A DNA stretch of 64,000 nt from Liminaster sp964567855 (GTDB taxonomy: Bacteria; Bacteroidota; Bacteroidia; Bacteroidales; UBA3663), in NCBI GenBank assembly GCA_964567855.1, contig CAZMOE010000007.1:1-64000 (forward strand), given 5' to 3'. This document shows positions 44,477-54,013 of this stretch, one piece after another. A model generated the notes under the pieces. That model was not told where the DNA came from and ran no database searches. It was given only the letters and a program-made list of their open reading frames with translations. Positions within the stretch are counted from its first letter, which is position 1, and every line of letters begins with the position of its first letter. A program made the translations under genes and the position numbers.

Positions 44477-47230
44477 ATGAAAAAAACACTATTTTTAATG
44501 ACCTGCCTGTGCAATGTTTTTATGCTGGCGCAGGCTCAGATTTATGTAGCTACCGACGGTGATGATGGCAATCCTGGCACAGAGGACCTGCCTTTGCTTA
44601 CAATTCATAAGGCGGTCGACATTGTGCAGCCCGGAGAGACCATCTGGGTAAAAGGGGGAACCTATTACATTGAGGAACGCATCAAAATTCCGGCCAAAGA
44701 GACCTCGGTTGACCGGCGTATCTGTCTGTGGGCCGTGCCGGGAGAACGCGTCGTGATCGATGCTTCGCCCATGCATCACACGACACAGTCCGAGTTTAAG
44801 ATGGGGCGTTGCATTTATGTGAATCATCTGGCCAATTACTGGCATTTCAAGGGGCTGACGCTTTGTCATGCCGAAGATAACGGTATGAAGATCGAAGGTA
44901 GTTATAATATCGTTGAGAATTGTGTGTTTCATGATAACAACGATACGGGGTTGCAGATCGGCATGTATAAGGACTTCTCCATAGAAGAGACGAAAGAGCT
45001 TCCGGCCGGTTCGCCCCAGTTCAATCCGGGCTATCGCTTCTGCCGGGGCAATGTGGTGATCAATTGCGATGCCTATAACAATTGCGACCTCCGTACTTAC
45101 AACGGAACCGACGACGGCGGCGATGCCGACGGCTTTGCCTGCAAGCTCTTTCCTGGACCGGGAACGGAATTCCACGGTTGCCGCGCCTGGAATAACAGCG
45201 ACGATAACTGGGATCTGTATATGGTCTATCATCCGGTGGTCATCGACGGCTGTTGGTCCTACAAGGCCGGCTACACGCCCGAGGATAAGGCCATCGGCAA
45301 TGGTAATGGTTTTAAACTGGGCGGCGGGGGCTCCAGCGGCGGGGCGGCTTTCGCTCAATCGGTGGGGGCGCACGTTGTCACCAACTGTGTCGCTTTTGAC
45401 TGTCTTCACAAAGGCTTTGACCAGAACAATGCCTATGAGGGCATGTATATTTTGAACTGTACGGCCTGGGGAAATGAATATAATTATCGTTTTCCGACCG
45501 TATTCAAATATGGAGGTATGTATATCCGTAACTGTATAGGCTTCAATCCCGGTAAGCTGAACCATGAATTTCTGTCGGCGGATAAAACCGGCGCTGTGGA
45601 ACCCGATACCGATTACAATAGCTGGACCACGCTGGACGGTTGCAATCCTTACAAGGAGGGGCAGAAAGTGGGCAACGAGAAGCCCAAGACCAAAGATTAC
45701 AGCGATCAGTTCCAAAGCCTTGCAGTTGCCGATTTCATGGCTCCGCGAGGGGCTGACGGCTCTTTACCTGACAACGGCTTTGCCCGGCTGGTGGACGGCA
45801 GTGTCATGATCGACCGCGGAGAGGTGATCAGTGGCTTTGTCCCGGCCCGTTTTATGACCGAAGAGGAGGCGCAGGCCGGCGGATTGGAACTGGTTACGGC
45901 CTCTTCTGTGACGTTGCCTTATAATGATGCGGCTCCCGATTTCGGCGCTTTTGAGACCGGCGTTTCTACGCGTGCGACTTTAGTATTGTATAGCGGCAGT
46001 CCGGTGCAGACGGTCTACAGAGGTTCTTCCATTGCTCCGGTTACTTACTGTTGGGGACAGGCGGCTACCGGCGTTGAAGTTTTGGATTTGCCTGAAACCA
46101 TGACAAGTGAAATCGATGAGACCGCTCGACTTGTGACTATTGCTGGAATTGCAGGGGAGGATGCCCGGATTATTGTCAGGACGATGGGAGGCGAGAACGT
46201 TGTGGCGGATACGGTGCGGATCACGGTTTCCGATTTGCAGCCGGCTACGCTGGTTTGTCTCACGGGCAATGCTTCGCAGACCGTATTTTTTGCAGCTGCT
46301 TTAGAGGATATTCGTTTTGAAATGGGTGGCGGGGCCACCGCCTTCGAGGTCGATGGCCTGCCTGCAGGTTTGCTATGGAATGTTGACGGCCAGGTGCTTA
46401 CTATCAGTGGTTATCCGGAAGTTTCCGGTACCTATACGGTAACCGCGGTCGGTGGGATGGAGCCGGTTTCCATGACCGGTACTATTTCCATGAAGATTCC
46501 CTCTCATGTTTTAACGGGCGGATGGTATCCGTTCCAGGATCCTGCCGATGACTTGCCGTCTGATCTTGCTGACGTTATTTCTTTGGTGCAGGGCAATGAT
46601 GCAACGCATCTCTCGTCCATCGATCCGGAGAAAACCGAAAGCGGAAGTGTTCCGGCCGGATGTACGGCAGGAGCCGTTGTCATGGGGCGTTCCGGCGGTG
46701 GCATACAGTGGCATTTCCCCAATGGTGTGATAGATTTGATGGTAAATCTTCATTTTACCGGCAGCCGCACATTCAAAATCGAATGGGAAAAGGCCGATGG
46801 AGCTGCCGGCAGTGTAACGACAGGCAAATTGTCAAAGGGAACCTATTGCCAGTGGGATGTTCTTTCCAACGCAGGGCTTGATAGTTGCGGGCAGGCGATT
46901 ACGATTCGTCTTACCAATGAGGCGACGGGTGGAGAAGTGCGTATGTATGATATGTATGCCGAAGTATATGGTGAAGGTCCTGTGGTTATCGAAAGTCTCG
47001 AAAAAAGGAGGGGTGATGCCCATCCGGTTATTTATATGACGGAAACTTATCTGATTGTCGAGGGAACGGACGTTGCTTCCCTGGCATTGTATGATATGAA
47101 CGGTTGTCGGATGCGCGGCAGCTTCCGTTCCCGTCTTTGCAACATCGCGGGACTTCCTTCCGGAATGTATATATTGGGCATTCACAAGGCTGATGGCGGC
47201 GTGATTTGCAAAAAAATAACCCTGAAATAG
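44477..47230 (+). CDS. secreted PL9 pectate lyase with C-terminal modules
   Basis: A 917-residue protein from the ATG at 44477, which directly opens a signal peptide (about residues 1-20); an upstream ATG at 44450 is less likely. Residues 21-490 are a parallel beta-helix of polysaccharide lyase family 9: the cluster DDGGDADGFACK (212-223) has the calcium aspartates and the likely catalytic Lys223, followed by WNNSDDNWD (238-246). Two beta-sandwich modules (about 490-680) and a further region lead to a sorting-like tail (LALYDMNGCRMRG..., ending KKITLK). It cleaves de-esterified pectin, making the unsaturated ends that a GH105 removes. Confidence 0.9.
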   Translation: MKKTLFLMTCLCNVFMLAQAQIYVATDGDDGNPGTEDLPLLTIHKAVDIVQPGETIWVKGGTYYIEERIKIPAKETSVDRRICLWAVPGERVVIDASPMHHTTQSEFKMGRCIYVNHLANYWHFKGLTLCHAEDNGMKIEGSYNIVENCVFHDNNDTGLQIGMYKDFSIEETKELPAGSPQFNPGYRFCRGNVVINCDAYNNCDLRTYNGTDDGGDADGFACKLFPGPGTEFHGCRAWNNSDDNWDLYMVYHPVVIDGCWSYKAGYTPEDKAIGNGNGFKLGGGGSSGGAAFAQSVGAHVVTNCVAFDCLHKGFDQNNAYEGMYILNCTAWGNEYNYRFPTVFKYGGMYIRNCIGFNPGKLNHEFLSADKTGAVEPDTDYNSWTTLDGCNPYKEGQKVGNEKPKTKDYSDQFQSLAVADFMAPRGADGSLPDNGFARLVDGSVMIDRGEVISGFVPARFMTEEEAQAGGLELVTASSVTLPYNDAAPDFGAFETGVSTRATLVLYSGSPVQTVYRGSSIAPVTYCWGQAATGVEVLDLPETMTSEIDETARLVTIAGIAGEDARIIVRTMGGENVVADTVRITVSDLQPATLVCLTGNASQTVFFAAALEDIRFEMGGGATAFEVDGLPAGLLWNVDGQVLTISGYPEVSGTYTVTAVGGMEPVSMTGTISMKIPSHVLTGGWYPFQDPADDLPSDLADVISLVQGNDATHLSSIDPEKTESGSVPAGCTAGAVVMGRSGGGIQWHFPNGVIDLMVNLHFTGSRTFKIEWEKADGAAGSVTTGKLSKGTYCQWDVLSNAGLDSCGQAITIRLTNEATGGEVRMYDMYAEVYGEGPVVIESLEKRRGDAHPVIYMTETYLIVEGTDVASLALYDMNGCRMRGSFRSRLCNIAGLPSGMYILGIHKADGGVICKKITLK

Positions 47231-47343
47231 AGAAATACCTATTTGTAGCGATTGCAGTATCTTCGGAAACACCCGATCTTTGCCATCGGAAAATAAGAAG
47301 AACCATGTAGTGTTTAAGAAGATAGTTGGTACTAATGAAAGCA

Positions 47344-47370
47344 CCGCCGGACTCGGGAAGAGTCCGGCGG
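47344..47370. terminator. terminator of the nadE-TPR-flavodoxin transcript
   Basis: Perfect 11-bp arms CCGCCGGACTC (47344-47354) and GAGTCCGGCGG (47360-47370) with a 5-base loop, 42 bases after the flavodoxin stop on the minus strand. Confidence 0.7.
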
Positions 47371-47411
47371 TTGCGGTTATAGTGGGGTCGGTAATTGATG
47401 TGTGGATACTT

Positions 47412-48032
47412 TTAACGGATAAAATTCGTCTTTTGCGAAGCTTCCGGGACGGGCTGCATAACTCCGGCCTGGCGTCCGGCATCCAGACAATGCAGGAGAT
47501 AGGCCATATTTTTACCCAATGTACGCATGGTTTGCATGCCTTCCAGATCTTTGCGGGCCTCGTCGGCATTGTTGCCATGTATCTGGTTCCAGTATTGGGA
47601 ACCTACGACCAGCATTTGAGCGATGGTAAAGTATTTGTTGATTTCATCGAATGCGGCAGTGGCCCCACCACGGCGACAGCTGACTACGGCAGCGGCAGGT
47701 TTGAGTCGGAAAAGGTGCGTGCGGCCGTAAAACACTCTGTCCATGAAGCTGCTGAGTGCTCCGCTGCAGGCGGCAAAATGGACGGCAGAGCCGAAAATGA
47801 AGCCGTCGGCGGTTGCGGCTTTGTCGATGAACTGATTGACAACGTCCTTACGGAAACAGTGTCCCGTATTGAGGCAGACATTGCAGCCGATGCATCCGGC
47901 AACGGGATCGTTGCCCAGCCAGAAAAATTCGGTCTCGATACCATTCTCATTCAACATCTTTGCCGCTTCTTGCAGTGCGGTATCGGTAGCTCCGTGAGGG
48001 TGCGGGCTACCGTTGACAAGGATAACTTTCAT
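47412..48032 (-). CDS. flavodoxin-family NAD(P)H oxidoreductase
   Basis: A 206-residue protein of the NADPH-dependent FMN reductase / iron-sulfur flavoprotein type. The N-terminus VILVNGSPHPHGATDTAL is the FMN-phosphate loop; the cysteine motif CIGCNVCLNTGHC (about residues 47-59) could bind a cluster or act in thiol chemistry; FGSAVHFAACSGALSSFMDR is the second FMN contact. Substrate unknown. It lies 18 bases after the helical-repeat gene, last of three genes with nadE. Confidence 0.82.
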   Translation of the reverse strand: MKVILVNGSPHPHGATDTALQEAAKMLNENGIETEFFWLGNDPVAGCIGCNVCLNTGHCFRKDVVNQFIDKAATADGFIFGSAVHFAACSGALSSFMDRVFYGRTHLFRLKPAAAVVSCRRGGATAAFDEINKYFTIAQMLVVGSQYWNQIHGNNADEARKDLEGMQTMRTLGKNMAYLLHCLDAGRQAGVMQPVPEASQKTNFIR

Positions 48033-48050
48033 AGCGATGGTGATAAATTT

Positions 48051-49955
48051 TTATTTCAATTGTTTGAGCAGTTCGTTGACAGCTTCCATATTTTTCTGAA
48101 ATTCGGGTCGCTTGGTGTTGTTGAACAATTGTGTCCATAGCTGGGAACTGACAGACAGGTTCTTTTTGGCTTCTGTAAATTCGCGGAAGTGCATCTGTGT
48201 CTGTCCGGCCTTTGTATGGAGCATAGCAACGTCGCGGCACAGCGTTTCGTCGATACGTACGTTCTGGATTTTCTGTATCTGTTCGATGGCATACAGATAG
48301 GCCTGTTTTTCGGGAATCAGACTATTGGTGTTGTGATAATAATCTCCCACTTCCAATGTGGCATTGATAAGGAAGTGGATTACCCGGCCGTCTTTAGGAT
48401 AAACGGCAAAACAATCTTTCGCCAACTGCATGTTGGTTTCGAGAACCATCTTCAGGTCGTACAGTTTTTTTCTTTCGCGGCGATAATGCATGCCCAATAA
48501 ATGGTTTGTCACCGAAAGGGCGAGGCGTGCCATCAGCTGGTCGGCCGACATGGCTGTTTGTTTTTCCTTATCGGCTTTGATGGTCTGGCCTAAAAGACGT
48601 TCCTGAAGAATCTGAGCCTCGGTGAGAGCGGATAAACTATCTTCTATACGGTCGTTTTGCAGGCAAATTTCGCCAAGCGCCTGATAGAGAGAAGAACGTT
48701 TGGCCATTTCGGCCATTGCATTTTTCTTTTCGTCGCTTTCGTCCATCTTGTCTCTATTGTCCTGAGTTTCGGATAGATAGTTCTGAAGAAGTTCGATAGT
48801 CGGCTGGGCGTAGTTTTTGAATTCTTCCTGCAAGGGTTGCGGCAAGGCATGGTAAAGCTTGCTCATTTCGATGTGTTGGGTTATTACCTTGTCGAGCAGG
48901 AGCGCTTTTCGTTCAACATCGGTTTCTTCTTCCAAAATTTTGTTTTCCAATGGTACAAGGGTGTCGAAGAAAAGCGCGACGGCCTTAGGTTGCATCATTT
49001 CTTGGCTGATGCGGAGGGCGAGCCAAAGGTAATCGAGTTGCTGGAGGGTGATTTCTGCGGCCGGTTTGTGCTCGAAGATTCGCATGATGCCGCCTACGGC
49101 GCTGATGAAATAATTCTGGGCTTCCTTTTCTTGCTTGAGCATTCGGGCGCTTTGTGCCTGACGAAGTTTGGCGATGCCTAAAATCAAGCCGAAATTCAGT
49201 GAATTGCTCTCTCTGACGATGCCCTCGATCCGACTTTCCAGTTCATTGATAATCGGTTGTTGCAGCTGCGGATGAGCAAGTATGGCCATAACATCGTTGA
49301 GCAATATGAGGAAGAGTTTTTCACGGTTGAACTCTATGACATCGGTCATATCCCATACGCATTTCTTGACCTCTTCGGGCGCATCTTTGAGAGCGTGGCC
49401 GAGGGTCATGATAGCAATGCGAAGGCTTTCTCCTTCTGCTTCCGAAATATATCTGGCAGCTTCGTAGGGAAGGGAAGAATCGAGCAGGAGATGCATGGCC
49501 TGGGTCATGCGGAGGGGATCTGCGTCCGGTAGAGAAACAAGATGATAGGCAATGTCGGAACTGAAACTTTTGCGGCTTTCGGGACTCATCTGTTTCAGAA
49601 GTTCCTCGCGTAGTTGCGGATTGATGATATAAAGGTCCATGCCCGGCACTAATTGCCGGCTATCCAACAGCGGGAAGTCAAAAGCATTTATAAAGTCGGA
49701 GAAGGGTGCTGCTTTCCAGTCTTCGCCGATCAGGGTCTGGAGATCGGAAGGTCGCAGGCCTCCGGCAGAAACCGTTATGTATTTGACTGCTTCGAGAATC
49801 TGGTCTTCACCCCAGATGTCGGCGGCTTTCTGAACGACGGTCATATAGAGGGTTGCATCTTCGGCCGTAGGCTTGTATGAATTGTCTGTGCGGAATTTCT
49901 TGAGTTGTTCAAGCTCTCCGGTTTGGATGGATTGTATAAATTCTTGTTGTTTCAT
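48051..49955 (-). CDS. helical-repeat protein resembling a STAND sensor half
   Basis: A 634-residue soluble, wholly helical protein. I do not recognise a named family. The first 150 residues (ILEAVKYITVSAGGLRPSDL, then a short buried strand, MDLYIINPQLREELLKQM, then YHLVSLPDADPLRMTQAMHLLL) are laid out like the winged-helix and transition helices that follow the NTPase in STAND (NACHT/NB-ARC) proteins, and the rest is TPR-like. No Walker motif, membrane segment or effector is present. It lies between nadE (57 bases upstream, measured from the stop) and a flavodoxin gene, so it may act in NAD or redox balance. The resemblance is by eye only. Confidence 0.6.
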   Translation of the reverse strand: MKQQEFIQSIQTGELEQLKKFRTDNSYKPTAEDATLYMTVVQKAADIWGEDQILEAVKYITVSAGGLRPSDLQTLIGEDWKAAPFSDFINAFDFPLLDSRQLVPGMDLYIINPQLREELLKQMSPESRKSFSSDIAYHLVSLPDADPLRMTQAMHLLLDSSLPYEAARYISEAEGESLRIAIMTLGHALKDAPEEVKKCVWDMTDVIEFNREKLFLILLNDVMAILAHPQLQQPIINELESRIEGIVRESNSLNFGLILGIAKLRQAQSARMLKQEKEAQNYFISAVGGIMRIFEHKPAAEITLQQLDYLWLALRISQEMMQPKAVALFFDTLVPLENKILEEETDVERKALLLDKVITQHIEMSKLYHALPQPLQEEFKNYAQPTIELLQNYLSETQDNRDKMDESDEKKNAMAEMAKRSSLYQALGEICLQNDRIEDSLSALTEAQILQERLLGQTIKADKEKQTAMSADQLMARLALSVTNHLLGMHYRRERKKLYDLKMVLETNMQLAKDCFAVYPKDGRVIHFLINATLEVGDYYHNTNSLIPEKQAYLYAIEQIQKIQNVRIDETLCRDVAMLHTKAGQTQMHFREFTEAKKNLSVSSQLWTQLFNNTKRPEFQKNMEAVNELLKQLK

Positions 49956-50012
49956 TGATGATATGGTGATGTTTGTTGTTTTGTGATTTGATTTAGCGTG
50001 AAACGTGTGCTC

Positions 50013-51974
50013 TTAGGGTATATTGTCGAGCGTTTTTACCTCTTCCAGCCAGATACGGGCCTGTGCGTCGCTGGGCATGCGCCAGTCTCCGCGCGGAGAA
50101 AGGCTGACCGTGCCTACTTTAGGGCCGTCAGGCAGGCAGGACCGCTTGAATTGTTGTTGGAAAAAGCGGTAAAAGAAGTTGCGCAGCCATTTCTTTAATG
50201 TGGCAGGAGGGTAAACGTCGTTGAAAGCTTTGCGGGCAAGGAAATAGATCTTGCAGGGAGAGGCTCCGAAACGGAAACTGTGATATAGGAAGAAATCATG
50301 CAGCTCGTAGGGGCCGATGAGGTCTTCGGTTTTTTGGGCAATATTGCCGTTGGCATCGGTCGGAATCAGTTCCGGGCTGATGGGAGTATCGATGATGTCA
50401 AGCAGAATTTCGCGTGAATGCCGGTCTACGTTGGTGTCGGCGACCCATTGTACAAGGTGTCGGACCAGTGTTTTGGGGATGCTGGTATTGACGGCATACA
50501 TGCTCATGTGGTCGCCGTTGTAGGTGCACCAGCCGAGTGCGAGTTCGGAAAGGTCACCGGTGCCGATGACTATTCCTCCGGTTTGATTGGAGGCATCCAT
50601 CAGAATCTGGGTCCGCTCGCGGGCCTGACAGTTTTCATAGGTCACGTCGTGAACTGAACCATCGATGTCGAGATCTTTGAAATGTTGGGTGACGCTTTCG
50701 CGGATGCTGATTTCACGCATCGTGATACCTAAGGACTCCATCAGCCCGAGGCTGTTGCGATAGGTGCGCCCGGAGGTGCCGAAGCCGGGCATGGTGATAC
50801 CGATGACCCGTTTGCGATCCCATCCCAATTTATCGAATGCCTTGACAGTGACGAGGAGGGCGAGTGTGGAATCCAGTCCGCCGGAGATGCCGATGACTGC
50901 GGTCCTTGCCTGAATATGGTTGAGACGGGTCACAAGGCCGGCGACCTGAATGTCGAAAATTTCACGACATCTGATTTCCCTGTCGGTCGAATCTGCCGGC
51001 ACGAAAGGCCTGGGATCGATGTATCTGTTCAGATTCTGTTCAAAGTTAGGGGTATGAACAGTATGGGCGGTGATCAGGCGGTAGCGGGAAGCACCTTCAC
51101 CGGCCTGATAGTAGGTTGTTTGTCTGCGGCGAAGGACTTGCAGTTTCTCGATGTCGGTATCGGCGACGAGAAGAGCGGGATCCATAGAGAATCTGGTGCT
51201 TTCGGCCAGCAGGGAACCGTTTTCTGCAATCAGTCCTTTGCCTGCAAATACGAGGTCGGTACTTGATTCGCCGAATCCGGCGGACGCATAGACATAGGTC
51301 GCTGCCAATCGTCCTGATTGAGATGCAATCATCTGTTTCAGGTAGGCGTGCTTGCCCAGAACCTCATCACTTGCCGAAAGATTCAGGATTACATTGGCGC
51401 CGGCCAATGCCAGCCGGGACGAGGGGGGGATCGGAACCCAGAGATCTTCGCACAGCTCGATGCCGATAGTGGCCTCATTCAGTCTGATCAGAAGATCCGT
51501 GCCGAACGGAACGGGTTTTGTCATGCCAGGGACTTCCACATATGTGCCGGTCGGGATTTCCAAGCCGCTGGCAAACCAGCGGGTTTCATAAAATTCGTTG
51601 TAATCGGGCAGATAGGTTTTCGGCACGATGGCGAGGATTTCGCCCTTCTGAATGAATGCCGCCGTGTTGTAGATGTGATTGCCCCACGCCAGAGGCAGAC
51701 CGACACAGGCCGAAATGTCGGACGTCGACATTTCAGTGGCCAGTGTCACAAGGGCCTCCAGGGCTGTTTGTAACAATAAAGGTTGGTGAAACAGATCGGC
51801 ACAAGTGTATCCGGTCAGCGAAAGCTCCGGAAAAACCACCAGCTGAACCTCCTGTCCGGCGGCTTTTTGTATGAGCCGGAGATGTTGTTCAAGATTGCTT
51901 TGGCAATCTGCTATCTTTACGGTTGGAATGGCCGTTGCTACTCGAAATAAACCGTAATTATGGGGTGATGTCAT
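50013..51974 (-). CDS. nadE: glutamine-dependent NAD+ synthetase
   Basis: A 653-residue enzyme from the ATG at 51974; the frame extends 12 codons further but this start (MTSPHNYGLF) fits the family. The N-terminal nitrilase-type glutaminase (about 1-275) has the Glu of FPELSLTGY and the Cys of GIELCEDLW; the C-terminal ligase has the ATP loop ISGGLDSTLAL and ITMPGFGTS. It makes NAD from nicotinic-acid adenine dinucleotide, using glutamine nitrogen. It is the first gene of a three-gene minus-strand operon. Confidence 0.95.
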   Translation of the reverse strand: MTSPHNYGLFRVATAIPTVKIADCQSNLEQHLRLIQKAAGQEVQLVVFPELSLTGYTCADLFHQPLLLQTALEALVTLATEMSTSDISACVGLPLAWGNHIYNTAAFIQKGEILAIVPKTYLPDYNEFYETRWFASGLEIPTGTYVEVPGMTKPVPFGTDLLIRLNEATIGIELCEDLWVPIPPSSRLALAGANVILNLSASDEVLGKHAYLKQMIASQSGRLAATYVYASAGFGESSTDLVFAGKGLIAENGSLLAESTRFSMDPALLVADTDIEKLQVLRRRQTTYYQAGEGASRYRLITAHTVHTPNFEQNLNRYIDPRPFVPADSTDREIRCREIFDIQVAGLVTRLNHIQARTAVIGISGGLDSTLALLVTVKAFDKLGWDRKRVIGITMPGFGTSGRTYRNSLGLMESLGITMREISIRESVTQHFKDLDIDGSVHDVTYENCQARERTQILMDASNQTGGIVIGTGDLSELALGWCTYNGDHMSMYAVNTSIPKTLVRHLVQWVADTNVDRHSREILLDIIDTPISPELIPTDANGNIAQKTEDLIGPYELHDFFLYHSFRFGASPCKIYFLARKAFNDVYPPATLKKWLRNFFYRFFQQQFKRSCLPDGPKVGTVSLSPRGDWRMPSDAQARIWLEEVKTLDNIP

Positions 51975-52122
51975 GGGTATAAATACTTTCAAAGGTACAA
52001 AAATACTCATAAATTCCGAATTTTATGCTATCGGTAAGTTAAAAAAAGCGTAAGCAGGCTTTCCATAGAGTTTCTTTGCCGGGAAACGCTGTCGAAGCCG
52101 GAGGTTCGGACGAAATGAAAAA

Positions 52123-52160
52123 TCCCCGCTGCGGAGTTTTCAGATAAACCGCTGCGGGGA
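52123..52160. terminator. bidirectional hairpin between nadE promoter side and araB end
   Basis: TCCCCGC-T-GCGG (52123-52134) pairs with CCGC-T-GCGGGGA (52149-52160) with one T-T mismatch; A/T tracts flank it. It lies 50 bases past the araB stop and likely ends the ara transcript. Confidence 0.75.
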
Positions 52161-52208
52161 AAAGGGCTATGGGAGGGCGTTTATCTCCCGCCCGAGATGT
52201 TATACCGT

Positions 52209-53888
52209 TTATTTGTATAGGGCCTCTTCTGTAAATTGTCCGAGTTGGAGGTATTTCTCATAAAGGGCCTGGTAAGCACGGTGATTTTCCGCATTCGGCA
52301 GGTATTCTTTGGAGAATCCAGAGTTCATGGCGGCGATGGCCTCCTCGACTTTAGTATATACGCCGGCCGCTGTAGCCGCAAACATGGCGGCGCCGAGAGC
52401 GCAGGCCTGATCGGTGTTGCAGACCTTGATAGGGAGGTTCACAACGTCGCTCATGGTCTGCATTACGAAAGGCGATTTCAGAGCAATACCGCCGATGCCG
52501 ATGATGCTGTCAATCGTGCATCCTTCGCGACGGAAGCGGTCTACGATAGCCTTGGTGCCGAATGCAGTGGCCTCGACCAGGGCGCGGAAAATCTGCGGAG
52601 CGGTGGTGCCGAGGGTAAAACCGGTGATCGTGCCTTGCAGCAATTGATTGGCATCGGGGGTGCGGCGTCCGTTAACCCAATCTGTTGCAATCATTGTGCT
52701 TTCCTCTACGGGTACTTTTTCCGCCTCTTTGGTCAGGGCCACGATGATTTTGTCGCAGGCATCGCTGATGACGTTTTGAATTTCCTCTTCGCTGAGTTTT
52801 CCGGCAAGTGTGGAGGGAAGAATGTTCTTGAGGGGGAACTCAAGTACGCGGCGGAACATGGCATATACATCTCCGAATCCTGATTGGCCGGCTTCGAGAC
52901 CGATCATGCCAGGGATTACGGAGCCGTCCACCTGACCGCAGATACCTTTGATGAGTTTGTCCCCGACCTCTTTATAGCTGGAAACCATGATGTCGCAGGT
53001 GGATGTGCCGATGACGCGTACGAGAGTGCGTGGCGTCACAGCTGCGCCTACAGCGCCCATATGGCAGTCGTAAGCACCTCCGGCAACAACGACATTTGTG
53101 CTCAGGCCAAGTTTTTCTGCCCACTCGGGACAGAGTTTCCCGACGGGTTTGTCGGCAGTTTCTGTCTTTTCAAACAGTCGGGCACGGAATCCTGCCAGTT
53201 TCGGATCGAGTTTGACGAGAAATTCTTCAGGAGGAAGACCTCCCCAGCTCTCATGCCACATCGCCTTATGGCCTTCGGCACAACGACTGCGTACGATGTC
53301 TTTGGAATGTGTCACGCCGGTCAATACAGCAGGCAACCATTCGCAATATTCAACAATGGAATAGGCTTTTTCTGCCACTTTGGGGTCTTCCCGAAGCACG
53401 TGGATGGCTTTGGCCCAAAACCATTCGGCCGAATAAATACCGCCTTCGTATTGAGTGTAATCAATGTCGTTCGCGCGACATTTTTCGTTGATCTCGGCCG
53501 CTTCTTTTACGGCGGTGTGATCTTTCCAGAGCACAAACATCGCATTCGGGTTTTCCGCGAATTCCGGAAGCATTGCCAACGGCGTTCCCGTTTCATCGGT
53601 GAATGCAGGTGTCGATCCGGTGGTGTCGAATGCGATTCCCACAACGTTGGGGGCCACTTCCGGGGCACATTTGCTTAATGCTTCGGTGACGGTTGCCTCA
53701 AGCACTTCGAGGTAATCCTTCGGGTGCTGGCGCCATTGGTTGATTTTCGGATTGCAGTACAATCCTTTCATCCAGCGGGGATAGTATTTGACGGAAGTCG
53801 CGAGAATTTCGCCGGAGATGGCATTTACGATGAGGGCACGTGCCGAATCGCTGCCGTAGTCGAGACCGATTACATATTTATTTCCCAT
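52209..53888 (-). CDS. araB: L-ribulokinase
   Basis: A 559-residue FGGY-family kinase that phosphorylates L-ribulose to L-ribulose-5-phosphate. It starts KYVIGLDYGSDSARALIV (ATP/Mg loop), has VGIAFDTTGSTPAF, and in the C-terminal half GIGGIALKSPFVMQ and ACALGAAMFAA. Length and motifs fit AraB. It is the last gene of the operon, with a long hairpin between it and araA that may lower its expression. Confidence 0.95.
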   Translation of the reverse strand: MGNKYVIGLDYGSDSARALIVNAISGEILATSVKYYPRWMKGLYCNPKINQWRQHPKDYLEVLEATVTEALSKCAPEVAPNVVGIAFDTTGSTPAFTDETGTPLAMLPEFAENPNAMFVLWKDHTAVKEAAEINEKCRANDIDYTQYEGGIYSAEWFWAKAIHVLREDPKVAEKAYSIVEYCEWLPAVLTGVTHSKDIVRSRCAEGHKAMWHESWGGLPPEEFLVKLDPKLAGFRARLFEKTETADKPVGKLCPEWAEKLGLSTNVVVAGGAYDCHMGAVGAAVTPRTLVRVIGTSTCDIMVSSYKEVGDKLIKGICGQVDGSVIPGMIGLEAGQSGFGDVYAMFRRVLEFPLKNILPSTLAGKLSEEEIQNVISDACDKIIVALTKEAEKVPVEESTMIATDWVNGRRTPDANQLLQGTITGFTLGTTAPQIFRALVEATAFGTKAIVDRFRREGCTIDSIIGIGGIALKSPFVMQTMSDVVNLPIKVCNTDQACALGAAMFAATAAGVYTKVEEAIAAMNSGFSKEYLPNAENHRAYQALYEKYLQLGQFTEEALYK

Positions 53889-54013
53889 ATTCTATTTTTT
53901 GTTAAGTGTGAAGTTCTGATGCTGAACGCTTCCGGGTAAAATTCGTTCCCCGATTATAGTATCAGTATCTTGTTTCCAGAATTAGAATCTGGCTTGTTTT
54001 ATTGTAATAATAA

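Noticed and set aside
44495..45715. A 406-codon minus-strand frame opposite the PL9 gene
   Set aside because: Shadow of the lyase coding frame, no plausible protein features.
48051..49955. Reading the helical-repeat protein as an anti-phage defence gene
   Set aside because: It lacks an NTPase, nuclease, TIR or membrane effector, and its neighbours are metabolic genes.
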